DNA of 64,000 bases from Burkholderiaceae bacterium (GTDB taxonomy: Bacteria; Pseudomonadota; Gammaproteobacteria; Burkholderiales; Burkholderiaceae_C): positions 88,407 through 152,406 of the forward strand of contig JAEUOU010000023.1 in the NCBI GenBank assembly GCA_016790575.1, in the 5' to 3' direction. This document shows, one piece after another, positions 27,436 to 36,281 of this stretch. The position numbers and the translations under genes were made by a program. The notes below the pieces were generated by a model, which was not told the origin of the DNA, made no database searches, and worked only from the letters and a program-made list of their open reading frames with translations. Within the stretch, counting starts at the first letter, position 1. Every line of letters begins with the position of its first letter.

Positions 27436-27497
27436 TGGAAAACCTCCGTGCTGCGCACTGCGGTGCTATTCCCCTTGGGAGCGGCCCGGCGGCTCAT
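27432..27497 (-). CDS. 21-codon intercistronic mini-ORF between lutC and lutB
   Basis: Encodes MSRRAAPKGNSTAVRSTEVFQ. Its ATG overlaps the lutC stop (ATGA) and its stop overlaps the lutB ATG (ATGA), so it bridges the two genes exactly. Codons ACG GAG GTT form the lutB ribosome-binding site. It is clearly related to the mini-ORF between lutA and lutC. Whether the peptide matters or the segment is just a translational-coupling cassette is unknown. Confidence 0.5.
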   Translation of the reverse strand: MSRRAAPKGNSTAVRSTEVFQ

Positions 27498-28216
27498 TCC
27501 GCTTCTCCCGGGTTGGCGGGCTCTGCGTGGCGCAACAGCAGGACCAGTTCCCGCGGCCCGTGTGCGCCAAAGGCCAGCGTCTGCTGGATGTCGGCTGTCT
27601 TGGACGGGCCGCTGATCAGCAAGGCATTGGTCGGCAGACCCTGCGCCCAGCCCTCCGCGGTGATCGCCGAAAAAAAGTCGGCATGGATGGTGGCCACGTC
27701 CAGCAACACGAAGTGCACCGAGGGCACCAGCGACATCATGCGCGGCTCGGCGGGCGTGGGCCACAGCACCAGGGCGCCGGTTTCGGCAATCGCGCTTTTC
27801 GCCAGGGTGAGCGCGGCATCCACGTCGTCAAACAGCACGTCGCGCCAGCCGTCGATGGACTCGCTGTAGCGCTTGAGGATCAAGTGGGCGGGCTCAAGCG
27901 CCTCCAGTTGAGCGCCATGCGGGGTGTCCGATCCGATCAGCAGGTTGCGCAGCCCTTTGGCCGCGGCCAGGCGCAACAGCAGATCGGGCCATCCGTCGGC
28001 GGTGGTGTCGTGCACCTCCGTCTTCATGGCCTGCATCGCGTTGCGCAGGCGGCTCACGCGCTGCGCGGTGTCCTCCTGCCGCTGGCGCGCGTCAAACCAG
28101 GCCTTGACATCGGGCAAGGGCACCGGCTGGGGCGTGGCGGCGGCACGCAGTCGCGCCAGGATGCTGGCGCGGGCGCTGCCGTCAGGCGCAGGGGTGGAGT
28201 TCAAGCGGCTGTTCAT
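27494..28216 (-). CDS. lutC: Lactate utilisation protein LutC
   Basis: 240-residue LUD-domain protein, third component of the lactate oxidation complex. Motifs include NLLIGSDTPHGAQLE, AIAETGALVLWPTPAEPRMMSLVPSVH (split family signature), LLISGPSKTADIQQTLAFGAHGPREL. No iron-sulfur motif, as expected for LutC. It is preceded and followed by related 21-codon mini-ORFs with four-base ATGA overlaps. Confidence 0.94.
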   Translation of the reverse strand: MNSRLNSTPAPDGSARASILARLRAAATPQPVPLPDVKAWFDARQRQEDTAQRVSRLRNAMQAMKTEVHDTTADGWPDLLLRLAAAKGLRNLLIGSDTPHGAQLEALEPAHLILKRYSESIDGWRDVLFDDVDAALTLAKSAIAETGALVLWPTPAEPRMMSLVPSVHFVLLDVATIHADFFSAITAEGWAQGLPTNALLISGPSKTADIQQTLAFGAHGPRELVLLLRHAEPANPGEAE

Positions 28217-28278
28217 TGCGTGACCTCTGTGCGCCGCACCGCGGCCTTGCCGGTCTGGGGAGCGTCCAGGCGACTCAT
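28213..28278 (-). CDS. 21-codon intercistronic mini-ORF between lutA and lutC
   Basis: Encodes MSRLDAPQTGKAAVRRTEVTQ, related to the second mini-ORF (shared MSR..AP..G..AVR.TEV.Q). Its ATG overlaps the lutA stop and its stop overlaps the lutC ATG. ACA GAG GTC provides the lutC ribosome-binding site six bases before its start. Confidence 0.5.
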   Translation of the reverse strand: MSRLDAPQTGKAAVRRTEVTQ

Positions 28279-29093
28279 GCGACTTCTCCGGTGTTCGATT
28301 GCGCCGTGGTTCGGCGGTACAAAAAGCTCGCCAGGTGTTCGCCTTGCAGCGTGGGCGCGGTCACACCGGCCAGTTCGTCCTGCCTGGCGGCGCGGCCGGT
28401 GATGTTGAGCAGACAGCCGCAATCGGCGCTGACCACACGCTCGGCGCCCGTGTCGCGGATGGCGGCCACCTTGTCGTTGACGATGGCCTCGGAGATATCG
28501 GGGTAGCGCATGGCGAAGGTGCCGCCGAAGCCGCAGCATTCCTCGATGCGCGCCTGCTCGACCACCCGGACCTGTGCCAGGCTGTCGAGCAGCGCAGCGC
28601 TGGTCTCGTGCGCGCCCATCTGCCGGCGGGCATGGCACGAGGTGTGCAAGGCGATGGTGCACGGCGCGCCCAGGTCGGGATGGCTGAAATTGACCACATG
28701 CACCAGAAACTCGCTGAGTTCATAGACCCGCTCGGACAGCGCGACGGCCTGGGCGTGCAGCACCGGGTCGTCGGCAAACAGGTGCGGATAATGATTGCGG
28801 ATCATGCCGCCGCAGGAGCCCGAAGGAATCACCACCGGCCACGGCTCGGTGAAAAGGTTCAACTGTTGCAGCGCCACGGCGCGCGCCTCGTCGGGAAAAC
28901 CGCTGCTGTATGCCGGCTGCCCGCAGCAGGTTTGCTGCTCGGGAAAATGCACACGGATGCCCTCGCGCTCCAGCAGGCGCACGGTGTCCAGTCCGGCCTC
29001 CGGCGTGAACTGGTCGATCAGGCAGGTAGCGAACAAATACACGTCCGAGGGCCGGGACGGGTAAACGCGCGCCTGGTGCGTCGCTGTGGTCAT
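28275..29093 (-). CDS. lutA: Lactate utilisation protein LutA (CCG-domain)
   Basis: 272-residue protein with two cysteine-rich CCG domains like heterodisulfide reductase HdrB and GlpC: QQTCCGQPAYSSGFPDEA with LFATCLIDQF upstream, and IEECCGFGGTFAMRYPDIS with LHTSCHARRQMG. These ligate an iron-sulfur cluster in the L-lactate oxidising LutABC complex. It is the first gene of the operon; the promoter must be in 29094-29474. No lactate permease or regulator is adjacent. Confidence 0.94.
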   Translation of the reverse strand: MTTATHQARVYPSRPSDVYLFATCLIDQFTPEAGLDTVRLLEREGIRVHFPEQQTCCGQPAYSSGFPDEARAVALQQLNLFTEPWPVVIPSGSCGGMIRNHYPHLFADDPVLHAQAVALSERVYELSEFLVHVVNFSHPDLGAPCTIALHTSCHARRQMGAHETSAALLDSLAQVRVVEQARIEECCGFGGTFAMRYPDISEAIVNDKVAAIRDTGAERVVSADCGCLLNITGRAARQDELAGVTAPTLQGEHLASFLYRRTTAQSNTGEVA

Positions 29094-29474
29094 CTCGTGT
29101 CTCCTTGACTTGAAAATTGGGAAATCACGCTCGGGGGGACACGGACTCGCGCCGCGCCAGGCGTCGGACCTTCAACACCGGTCTTCGCCCACCGAACTGA
29201 AAACGACGATACCAGTTCGCCGACACCCGCGAAAGCGGCATGCAGACGATTTCACGCCGGAAAAGCACTTTTCAAAACCGCCAGGCAGGCCTACCCGCCC
29301 AACCGCCCGCTCGCCTGGCGGTTGCCGGCGCCCAAAAACGGGACTTCGGTGGCTCCATGACGAGGGCCGGTGGCACATGTCGACGGGGACCTCCCGGCGA
29401 GGAAACCCCTGCCCGCCTAGAATAATCGCCACCCTCAACGCGGCAACGCCGCATCAACCCGACAGGTTCTTACC
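29094..29474. other. Divergent intergenic region lutA / GST
   Basis: 381 bp without a convincing gene. It must hold the lut promoter (minus) and GST promoter (plus). A degenerate match to the type-1 repeat core (ACGATTTCACGCCGG) is near 29236-29275; nothing else is recognised. Confidence 0.5.
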
Positions 29475-30095
29475 GTGCCCCAGATCAAGCTCAGTTACTT
29501 CGACTTCCACGGCGGCCGCGGCGAGCCGGTTCGCCTCGCTCTGCACCTCGGTGGCATTGCCTTCGAGGACAACCGCCTGTCCTACCCGGCGTTCGGTGAC
29601 TTTCGCAAAACCACGCCCTTCGGTCAGGCACCGACGCTGGAGGTCGATGGTGTGATGGTCACGCAAAGCGACGCCATGCTGCGTTACGCGGGCAGGCTCG
29701 GCGGCCTGTACCCGAACGATCCGTTCCAGGCGCTCCTGTGCGACGAGGTCAGTTACGTGGTGGAGGAAGCCGGCGTCAAGCTGGGGCCCACCTTCCGTTT
29801 GACCGGTGAGGCCCAGAAGGAGGCGCGTCTGGCCCTGGTCAACGGCTCCATGCCGGTGTACCTGGCCTGGTTGCAAAAGCAGTTGCTCGCGCACGGCGGC
29901 GAGTACTTTGCCGACAACCGGCTCACTGTCGCGGACCTCAAGGTGTTCGTCGACGTGCGCGGGCTCAACTCGGGCCGGCTGGACCATGTCCCGACGGACC
30001 TGGTGGAGAAAGTGGCGCCGGCGTTGAACGCCCACATGCGGCGTGTCGCCAGCACACCGGCGGTAGCCGCGTACTACGCAAAGTTCGGACTCTGA
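29475..30095 (+). CDS. Glutathione S-transferase, sigma/mu-like
   Basis: 206-residue GST. The thioredoxin-fold half begins PQIKLSYFDFHGGRGEPVRL, with the catalytic Tyr at position 8, cis-Pro motif GQAPTLEVDG and the QSDAMLRYAGR glutathione-binding loop. The all-helical C-terminal half has LTVADLKVFVDVRGL. Sigma/mu-like GSTs are a minority in bacteria; the electrophilic substrate is unknown. It starts with GTG, and the stop is 3 bp from the convergent tapT stop. Confidence 0.92.
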   Translation: MPQIKLSYFDFHGGRGEPVRLALHLGGIAFEDNRLSYPAFGDFRKTTPFGQAPTLEVDGVMVTQSDAMLRYAGRLGGLYPNDPFQALLCDEVSYVVEEAGVKLGPTFRLTGEAQKEARLALVNGSMPVYLAWLQKQLLAHGGEYFADNRLTVADLKVFVDVRGLNSGRLDHVPTDLVEKVAPALNAHMRRVASTPAVAAYYAKFGL

Positions 30096-30098
30096 CGC

Positions 30099-30830
30099 TC
30101 AGCGGCCCGTGATCCCGCGCAGCCACTGGTGCGCCGCGCTGTCCCGGTCCAATGGCGGGCCGCGTTTGGCGCTGAGGTAGTGGGCGCTGAACACGTTCAG
30201 CCAGGCCCCCAGCACCTCGGCGGCGGCGCCTTCCCCGGCCAGCGACAGACACGCGGCGGCGACCTCGGCGGTGCACAGGTGGTGGCCGTGGACCGATCGG
30301 CGCAGCCGGTAGCTGGAAGCCTCGGCCGGTTGCAGGCTCAGCACAGGCAGCGCATCCAGGTACGGGCTCTTGCGAAACATCTTGCGCGCCTCCGACCAAG
30401 TCCCGTCCAGAAGCACGAACAGCGGCCGCCGGCCGCTGGCTGCGGTTTCTTCGGGCCTTGGTAGCCGCGTCACAACGCGTCCCGGCCCGGCATATTCGGC
30501 CGGGAAAACCAGCCAGGGTTGCCACTGCGGGTCGGCCAGCAGCGCCAGCAAGGACGGATCCACCGCGGTCCGTGCCCAGCCGAACGCATGGGTGTCTGTC
30601 ACCACATCAGCTACCAGCCAGCCGGTATTGCTGGGCTTGAGTGCCTCCGTGTCGCCCATGATCAGGCAAACCCCGGCGTTCACCGGCACCGACGGGCGCA
30701 GCCCACACACACAGTGGGTTTCCACCAGCCGGCAACCCGGGCAGCGCCCTGCCCCCGAGCCACGCGCCAGGAAAGGCTTGTCGCTGGCAGCCAGACGTAC
30801 CGCGCGCAGGCGGGCAACTGCGTGGTTCAT
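30099..30830 (-). CDS. tapT: tRNA-uridine aminocarboxypropyltransferase (DTW domain)
   Basis: 243-residue DTW-domain protein, the family that transfers the aminocarboxypropyl group of SAM to U47 of tRNA (acp3U). Visible are an N-terminal zinc-knuckle-like motif (GRCPGCRLVETHCVCGL), the NTGWLVADVV segment, and the signature LLDGTWSEARKMFRKSPYL. The C-terminal helical part starts STAEVAAACLSLAGEG-like. It is convergent with the GST gene and shows no operon partner. Confidence 0.88.
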   Translation of the reverse strand: MNHAVARLRAVRLAASDKPFLARGSGAGRCPGCRLVETHCVCGLRPSVPVNAGVCLIMGDTEALKPSNTGWLVADVVTDTHAFGWARTAVDPSLLALLADPQWQPWLVFPAEYAGPGRVVTRLPRPEETAASGRRPLFVLLDGTWSEARKMFRKSPYLDALPVLSLQPAEASSYRLRRSVHGHHLCTAEVAAACLSLAGEGAAAEVLGAWLNVFSAHYLSAKRGPPLDRDSAAHQWLRGITGR

Positions 30831-30940
30831 GCCGCCCGCCGGGAGTCATACGAGTCAATGCCCATGCCCCAACTGTAGGCGAAGCTCCCTAGAGAGGATG
30901 CTGCCTCTGGCCCGGTGACCCGAATCGCCCCCGAAAACCA

Positions 30941-31000
30941 TCAATATTCATAGCAACACAGGACCTTTCTACGTTGGGAATTGGCCAATTTGCTCGCAAA
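30941..31000 (+). repeat. Dispersed stem-loop repeat, type 1, intergenic
   Basis: CATAGCAACACAGGACC, then TTTCTACGTTGGGAATTGGCC and a short A/T tail, between tapT and a small hypothetical gene. Confidence 0.75.
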
Positions 31001-31045
31001 AACGACGCCCGGAACGTTGTAAGAAAACGGTCAGGCACCGTTTCT

Positions 31046-31384
31046 ATGCTGCACTGCAACATGACCACCTCGGACACCAACCAACTGGCGCTGGAAGACC
31101 TTCTGGCTGACCTGCACCATGCGCGCCGGAACCAGGATCTGGGCCGACTTGCCCTGCTGGCCTATTGCGAGGTGCGTCGTTGGGCACGGCAGGCCGGCAA
31201 GGGGGATATCGCCGACTGGGCGACGCGAATGTTCACCGAGAGACCCTGCGCCAGCCGCGACGAGTTCCTCACAAAAATCGACACCCTGATCGCCGCGCTC
31301 CAACGCCATCTCCAGCCCCGCGTGGCGCCCTGTACCCCGACGGATGTCCCGCCCGTGCCGCCCTGCCCGCAAATGCCGCGCTGA
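31046..31384 (+). CDS. Small hypothetical protein
   Basis: 112-residue, mostly helical, Arg/Leu-rich protein (ALEDLLADLHHARRNQDLGR, LALLAYCEVRRWARQAG) with a Pro/Cys-rich tail (VAPCTPTDVPPVPPCP). I recall similar short hypothetical proteins in Comamonadaceae but no function. The frame is open from 30974; ATG 31046 or 31061 is more plausible because the upstream part overlaps the repeat neighbourhood. Confidence 0.6.
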   Translation: MLHCNMTTSDTNQLALEDLLADLHHARRNQDLGRLALLAYCEVRRWARQAGKGDIADWATRMFTERPCASRDEFLTKIDTLIAALQRHLQPRVAPCTPTDVPPVPPCPQMPR

Positions 31385-31587
31385 CTGGTATCGATCGGGC
31401 GGTGAACGAGCGGGCATGGTCATGAAACCGTGAGCGGTGGGGACGTTGAACCTCCCCCGCGCCAAGGTGATTCAGTTTGCCTGCGGCAGGGGAGAAAGCC
31501 GTTGCGTCAACGCTGAATACCGCCCGACATTGACCCAAGAAGCAGAGCGACCCATTCGATGGAACAACGCGATGAAGGCCTGAAAAG

Positions 31588-32184
31588 TTACCTGTCGGTA
31601 TCGGGAAAAGCGAAATCCTGATCGTCCAGTTGAATACCCATCGTTTCGTACCAGTCGCGGCCCAATTCGTCCACTTCTGTTGTGGGGCAAGGCAGATTGG
31701 CAATCAGTTTGCCCTTATGTTCAACGGCCACACCTTGCAGCGCCAAAGGCCGACCTTTCGGCCCCCAGCGCCCGATTCCGGTGTACACCACATAGGCGTA
31801 AGCCCCTTTCTTGAAGCGCAACCAACTGCCAGCACCGCCTGCGTAAGTGGCCGTCTCACCCGTTGCAGTCAACCGCGGCGGCGTCGCCTTTTCGGGCAAG
31901 GTCATCTCGGGCTGTTGGCCACCAGCGAGCGGGCCAAACCGGTAGTACAGCGCACCCTTGTGGGCCGACGCATCCGGACTGGCACACACGGATACGGTTT
32001 TTTTCCCGGGATGACAGGTGAAAACGTTGATCTCCTGCGCGGTACACCATGACTTGGTCAACCTGGCAGTTGGCGCGGCCTGTGCGGCCGCCGTGCCTGG
32101 CACCGCACACAGGGCAAGGACGATAGATACCCACATCGCGGGCAGCGCAGGGCGTGAAGTGGGCCAATGGGCGTGTCGGGTCAT
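31588..32184 (-). CDS. Hypothetical exported protein
   Basis: 198-residue protein with a Sec signal peptide (ALPAMWVSIVLALCAVPGTAAAQ). The mature part has cysteine-containing strands (SWCTAQEINVFTCHPGKKTVSVCAS, NLPCPTTEVDELG) and resembles no family I can name; similar small secreted proteins of gammaproteobacteria and betaproteobacteria share the AQEINVFTC motif. The ATG at 32184 gives the signal peptide; the frame opens further upstream at 32274. It is part of a three-gene run of exported hypothetical proteins. Confidence 0.75.
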   Translation of the reverse strand: MTRHAHWPTSRPALPAMWVSIVLALCAVPGTAAAQAAPTARLTKSWCTAQEINVFTCHPGKKTVSVCASPDASAHKGALYYRFGPLAGGQQPEMTLPEKATPPRLTATGETATYAGGAGSWLRFKKGAYAYVVYTGIGRWGPKGRPLALQGVAVEHKGKLIANLPCPTTEVDELGRDWYETMGIQLDDQDFAFPDTDR

Positions 32185-32236
32185 TGCTGGGCGCAGGGTT
32201 GCGTCGAGGTAAGCGACTGTGCGCGGGGTTTCCGTT

Positions 32237-32869
32237 TCATTTGAGCACCGACAGCAGCTTGCGCATCGCAGCATGCTGCCCCGCCAGAGGCACGGTCAAT
32301 TCAAGGCGGGTTTTGGCGTCACGGGCATCCTGAATGCTGATGGTCATGGACTGCGTGGTGTGGTCTGCCAGGCTTTCAAGCACGCGGCGTTCTGTGCTGG
32401 ATTTCAGTCGACTCAGCGCCATCACGCCAAATGTGAAATCGTTGGTATCGGTGAAGCTGCCGCTCACGGCAAACGCGGTGTTCAAGGTCGCTTTGCCCGC
32501 CGACATGAGGCCAACGGTCATCAATTTGCGATTACCCGATATGGCGTCCGGGCCATCAAAAGCATTGAAATCGAAACCCCTGAGCTCGTCTGTGCCGCGT
32601 ACCGTCACGTCCCAGCCCAAGGTGCCATGGATGTCTTTCCTGACCGTGGGAAAGGCAGAAAACCTCACGCTTACTTGTGTGGATTTGCCCAGCAGCATGA
32701 CCCGGGTGCTGTAGGTCAATGTATGACCGTCGTTGACCGATGCCGCAGTCCAAGTGCCTGTTGCAGGCGGTGTTTGCGCCCGACCGCACAGGGGGAAGCT
32801 GAAAATTGACATCAAGAGCAGCGCAAGCGCGTGGCGCCGGTCTGCGCGTAGCGAAACATGGGAGGTCAT
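32237..32869 (-). CDS. Hypothetical exported protein
   Basis: 210 residues with a signal peptide (HALALLLMSIFSFPLCGRAQ). The mature part is beta-rich (GTWTAASVNDGHTLTYSTRV, KSTQVSVRFSAFPTV) and ends in an amphipathic segment (HAAMRKLLSVLK). No family recognised. It lies between two other exported hypothetical genes on the same strand, with 52 bp to the next. Confidence 0.72.
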   Translation of the reverse strand: MTSHVSLRADRRHALALLLMSIFSFPLCGRAQTPPATGTWTAASVNDGHTLTYSTRVMLLGKSTQVSVRFSAFPTVRKDIHGTLGWDVTVRGTDELRGFDFNAFDGPDAISGNRKLMTVGLMSAGKATLNTAFAVSGSFTDTNDFTFGVMALSRLKSSTERRVLESLADHTTQSMTISIQDARDAKTRLELTVPLAGQHAAMRKLLSVLK

Positions 32870-32974
32870 GCTAGGGCCTCTGAACGGAATGTCGAATCAC
32901 TGTCATCGGCAGGAGTGTGGCCTGTCCCGCTGGATTCACACAGGTAGTGGCTGCCAGTCGAGCTGCGGCCAGCG

Positions 32975-33820
32975 TTACCGCTTGACCGCGTTGGGCGCCA
33001 TGCCTGCCGGCACTGCGCGCGTGACCAGCGCAACCGTGTCTTTCCTGGTGCAACCGATGTTGCCCTGACAAGCAGCCGCCATCACAGTCGCCGTGGTGTA
33101 GGAGAGGGTCATCTGGCGGTTCAGCAACTTTTCGGGTGCCTCGCACAGGCGAAAGTCTGCCATTTCCTGGTGAACTCTGCCAGCTGCATCGACCAGCTCG
33201 ATGTGGCAGGCGGTATCACCGGTGTTCACGTTGATCACGGTTCCCTGGGCCAGCTTGCGCTGGCTGCCCACAGCTACCGTGGGTGAAGGTGGCGCGAGAG
33301 TCGCTTTGCGCAAAGCTGCTGCCATGGTCTGTGCGATGGCCGCTTCGGCTTGTGCGAACCGGTCCCCGGGCGGCAAGGGTGTCTTGGTCATGCCAGCCAG
33401 CATGTGCACCAGCCGGTCTTGCTCGAAGTACAAGCGGTGTTCGTTGCGAGTCTTGACCTGCCCGCTGGCCGTGTAGCCCTGGGTGGTGCGCAGGGCAAAA
33501 ACCAGCGCTCCATCGCTATCAAAGTACAGATCGGTCAACACGTTGCCTGAATCGTCTGGATCCGTTACCGCGAGTTTCCGCACCTGGCCCTTATCAACCG
33601 ATGCGACCACCTCACTGACGTACTCGACTCCTGGCACCCGCGCAAGAAAACGCTGCGCGGACATGCGCTCGACGCCCTGGTTCACCTCTGTGTACACGGC
33701 GCGTGCCCGAGCCATCGGATCGGGCGGTGCGGCCCCTGCGGGCATAGCCAGTGTGCACGCGAGCAGAAGGTAACGCCAATGGGCGCGGCAGGCGGGTGTG
33801 GAGGCGAAAGAAGCGGGCAT
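32975..33820 (-). CDS. Hypothetical exported protein
   Basis: 281 residues with a signal peptide (AHWRYLLLACTLAMPAGAA). A central segment (NVLTDLYFDSDGALVFALRTTQG, EHRLYFEQDRLVHML) resembles secreted proteins that track a measured variable, but no family is identified. The C-terminus has paired cysteines (AACQGNIGCTRKD). ATG 33820 is chosen because it places the signal peptide near the start; the frame opens at 33856. Confidence 0.72.
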   Translation of the reverse strand: MPASFASTPACRAHWRYLLLACTLAMPAGAAPPDPMARARAVYTEVNQGVERMSAQRFLARVPGVEYVSEVVASVDKGQVRKLAVTDPDDSGNVLTDLYFDSDGALVFALRTTQGYTASGQVKTRNEHRLYFEQDRLVHMLAGMTKTPLPPGDRFAQAEAAIAQTMAAALRKATLAPPSPTVAVGSQRKLAQGTVINVNTGDTACHIELVDAAGRVHQEMADFRLCEAPEKLLNRQMTLSYTTATVMAAACQGNIGCTRKDTVALVTRAVPAGMAPNAVKR

Positions 33821-34159
33821 GAAGGCTCCAATTGGTGTTCCCAGCGGGTTGCGCAAGCGACTGACGCCGGTAGGAAATCCACCCGACCGTGGTTAATTAT
33901 GGCCCAGGTTTGGGGCAACGAAAGCCAGCTCACCGGGCTTGAATGAGTGCTTGTTCATTGCCAAGCGCCGATGCTGTCAACCACACGCGGGACGGCTGGC
34001 GTGAAGGGCAGGCTGCGCCCTTGGGTCAGACACCCTGGCGCCCCACCGATTGACGCAGATCAGTGCGAACCCAGTCCAGAGGCCTAAATCGAACTGGGGC
34101 GCAGGTCCCGTGTCACTGCCGGTCGGCGGTGTGCACTGATACCACAAAAGGAAGTATTC
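33821..34159. other. Divergent intergenic region
   Basis: 339 bp between two divergent genes. I see no gene; only a small AATGA/TCATT inverted repeat at 33942-33959. It presumably holds promoters for both sides. Confidence 0.4.
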
Positions 34160-34816
34160 ATGAACATCAAGTTCACCACGCATGTCAGTGCAGCGTTGCT
34201 GACATCGGCCGCTCTTTTGCTGACCGCTGGCTGCGCGAGCACTCCACCGACGGCACAGAAGATGGTGATCAGCCCTGCTGGCACCGTCACCACCTACCAC
34301 CGCAAGAGCTCGGGCAGCCTGGGCAGCTTTGACGGCCAGGTCGTCTGGACCCATGCAAGCTCCACCTGGGATGGAAAACCCGTCATCGCGTTCGGCGCAC
34401 CGCAAGCGGGGGTAAGCCTGCACGATCCTGTTCATTTCGGCCAGCTGGCAACGCTCAACGCGAAGGGGCAGCCGGTGATGTCTTTCGACCCGCCGATCGA
34501 CTACCCCTGGCCGCTTCAGGTGGGCAAGACGTGGGCAACGCAACACACGGTGACGCTGTACCCCTCAGGCAACCAAGTGCCTGTGAAGATCGAAGGCAAG
34601 GTGGAGTCCTGGGGCGATGTGACGGTGCCAGCCGGTACTTTCAAAGCCTTCAAGCTGGTCTGGAGCGTGAACCAGAGCGAACTGGAAACCCGCTGGTTGA
34701 ATCCCGCCGAGGGCTTGGCGACGATCAAACGCCATGTGGAGCGTTCCGCCGCGCACCCGCAGGGTGCCGGTGTGCTGGACGCCGAGTTGCTCTCGCGTGT
34801 TGTACCGGCGCGGTGA
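34160..34816 (+). CDS. Predicted lipoprotein
   Basis: 218 residues with a lipoprotein signal peptide ending LLLTAGCAS (Cys25). The mature protein is beta-rich, with motifs TWDGKPVIAFGAP, DPPIDYPWPLQVGKTWATQ and GDVTVPAGTFKAFKLVW; the last resembles domains found in secreted beta-sandwich proteins. Function unknown. The ATG follows AAAGGAAG at good spacing. Confidence 0.8.
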   Translation: MNIKFTTHVSAALLTSAALLLTAGCASTPPTAQKMVISPAGTVTTYHRKSSGSLGSFDGQVVWTHASSTWDGKPVIAFGAPQAGVSLHDPVHFGQLATLNAKGQPVMSFDPPIDYPWPLQVGKTWATQHTVTLYPSGNQVPVKIEGKVESWGDVTVPAGTFKAFKLVWSVNQSELETRWLNPAEGLATIKRHVERSAAHPQGAGVLDAELLSRVVPAR

Positions 34817-34911
34817 AGAGGCAAACTTCGCAAGCGATCCTCCGGCTAGCGCCCCGGCAGCACCCGGCGTCAAGGCCGGGGCCGGGGCTTGGGCCGAAAG
34901 CGCCGGCGAAC

Positions 34912-34976
34912 GCTATTACAAATGTAGCAAACAATCACCTTCCGACGATGGGTAGTGGCCGAAAGTGGCCAAAAAC
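34912..34976 (+). repeat. Dispersed stem-loop repeat, type 1, intergenic
   Basis: Stem GCTATTACAAATGTAGC, then AAACAATCACCTTCCGACGA, TGGGTAGTGGCCGAAAGTGGCC. Intergenic, before the convergent YeeE/YedE gene end. Confidence 0.75.
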
Positions 34977-35077
34977 ATCAGGAAAGTCCGCGTCAGCCGG
35001 CCGTCGGCAAGACCACGGGAATTCGGGTGCCGGGCGGCGTTCCAGCGACACCAGAAACCGGCAGGGAGCGACGAACG

Positions 35078-36178
35078 TCAGGGCGCCTTGACCGAGACGG
35101 CCAGCTCTGTGGCGGTGGAGGTCCCGCCCTCCGGTCGGTCCATCAGCCAGTCGGTCAGACCGGCTCCCAGCCACATCCCGACCAGGGTCAACCACGCGGT
35201 GACCGCAAAAATGGCGCCTCCGGTGACGCCCGCGCCGACGGCACACCCCCCGGCCATCATCGAGCCGAAGCCCATCAGCACCGCACCGACGATGTACCGC
35301 CGCATGCTGTAGCCATCCTTGAATCCTTCCAGTTTCAGATCCCGGCCCACCACGGCGCCGAGAAACGAGCCCGCAAAGACGCCCGGCAGCAGGCCGAAAT
35401 CGAAGCCGACTTTCGGGGCGGGTGACGACAGCACCCGCATCAGCCATTCCGCCGACGGGCCGCTGAAGGTCAGGCCCTGAATCTGCACGGCTTCGAACGA
35501 CTGGGTGGAGACCAGGTAGCTGAAAGTCCAGGCCGCCGCCACCATCAGGCCGGTGCCAATGCCGCCCACCCACATCCACAAACCCCGGCTCGGGCTGCGC
35601 AGCGAAAAAACCAGCGCCGCCGCAAACCAGACCAGGCCCGACAGCAGGCCGCCCCAGGGGCCGATGCCGGTGAGTGCCAGCAGGTCCCGGGACGGCCCGC
35701 CGTCGACGGTCCACCAGCTGCTGATTGCGAGGCGCAACGGCGCCAGCGCACCCGACAGCGACGCTTGCGCGGCCACGGCAAAGATCAGTCCGGACAGCAG
35801 GGCACGCAGGTTGCCATTGGCCGACAGCACCAGCAGGCGGCTGGCGCAGCCGCGCGTCATGATCATGCCCGCGCCGAACAGCAAGCCGCCGATCAGGGCG
35901 CCCGACAGGCTGCCACGCGAGGACAGCTGGCGGGCGCTGCTGATGTCCAGCGCCTGCACCAGCACCAGCAGCTGCACCACCACCACGGCGGTCGAAAACG
36001 CCAGCAGCCAGACGGAGAGTTTTTCACCGAACGAGCGATGCCAGAACTCGATGACCGCGGCACGCAGGCAAAAGCGTGAACGCTGGGCAAAAAATCCGAA
36101 CAGCATGCCGATCACGGCGCCGCCCACAGCCAGCACGTTGCCGTCACCGAAGCGCTCCAGAAGGGTTGCCAGGTTCAT
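35078..36178 (-). CDS. YeeE/YedE family sulfur-compound transporter
   Basis: 366-residue inner-membrane protein of the YeeE/YedE (thiosulfate transporter TsuA-like) family with about nine to ten helices. The conserved cysteines are present in FFAQRSRFCLRAAV, MTRGCASRLLVL and MMAGGCAVGAGVTGG. The family imports thiosulfate or related sulfur species. A SoxH-like hydrolase fragment lies just upstream (36282-36455), which fits a former sulfur-oxidation neighbourhood. ATG 36178. Confidence 0.9.
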   Translation of the reverse strand: MNLATLLERFGDGNVLAVGGAVIGMLFGFFAQRSRFCLRAAVIEFWHRSFGEKLSVWLLAFSTAVVVVQLLVLVQALDISSARQLSSRGSLSGALIGGLLFGAGMIMTRGCASRLLVLSANGNLRALLSGLIFAVAAQASLSGALAPLRLAISSWWTVDGGPSRDLLALTGIGPWGGLLSGLVWFAAALVFSLRSPSRGLWMWVGGIGTGLMVAAAWTFSYLVSTQSFEAVQIQGLTFSGPSAEWLMRVLSSPAPKVGFDFGLLPGVFAGSFLGAVVGRDLKLEGFKDGYSMRRYIVGAVLMGFGSMMAGGCAVGAGVTGGAIFAVTAWLTLVGMWLGAGLTDWLMDRPEGGTSTATELAVSVKAP

Positions 36179-36281
36179 GGGCTTCCTCGATACATCCGTT
36201 GTAACTTATGTGAATGCTAGTCTGTACCGGGGTGTCGCAGGTTGATGACGGTCAAGATGCAGACCGTGCTGCTGGGTGAGG

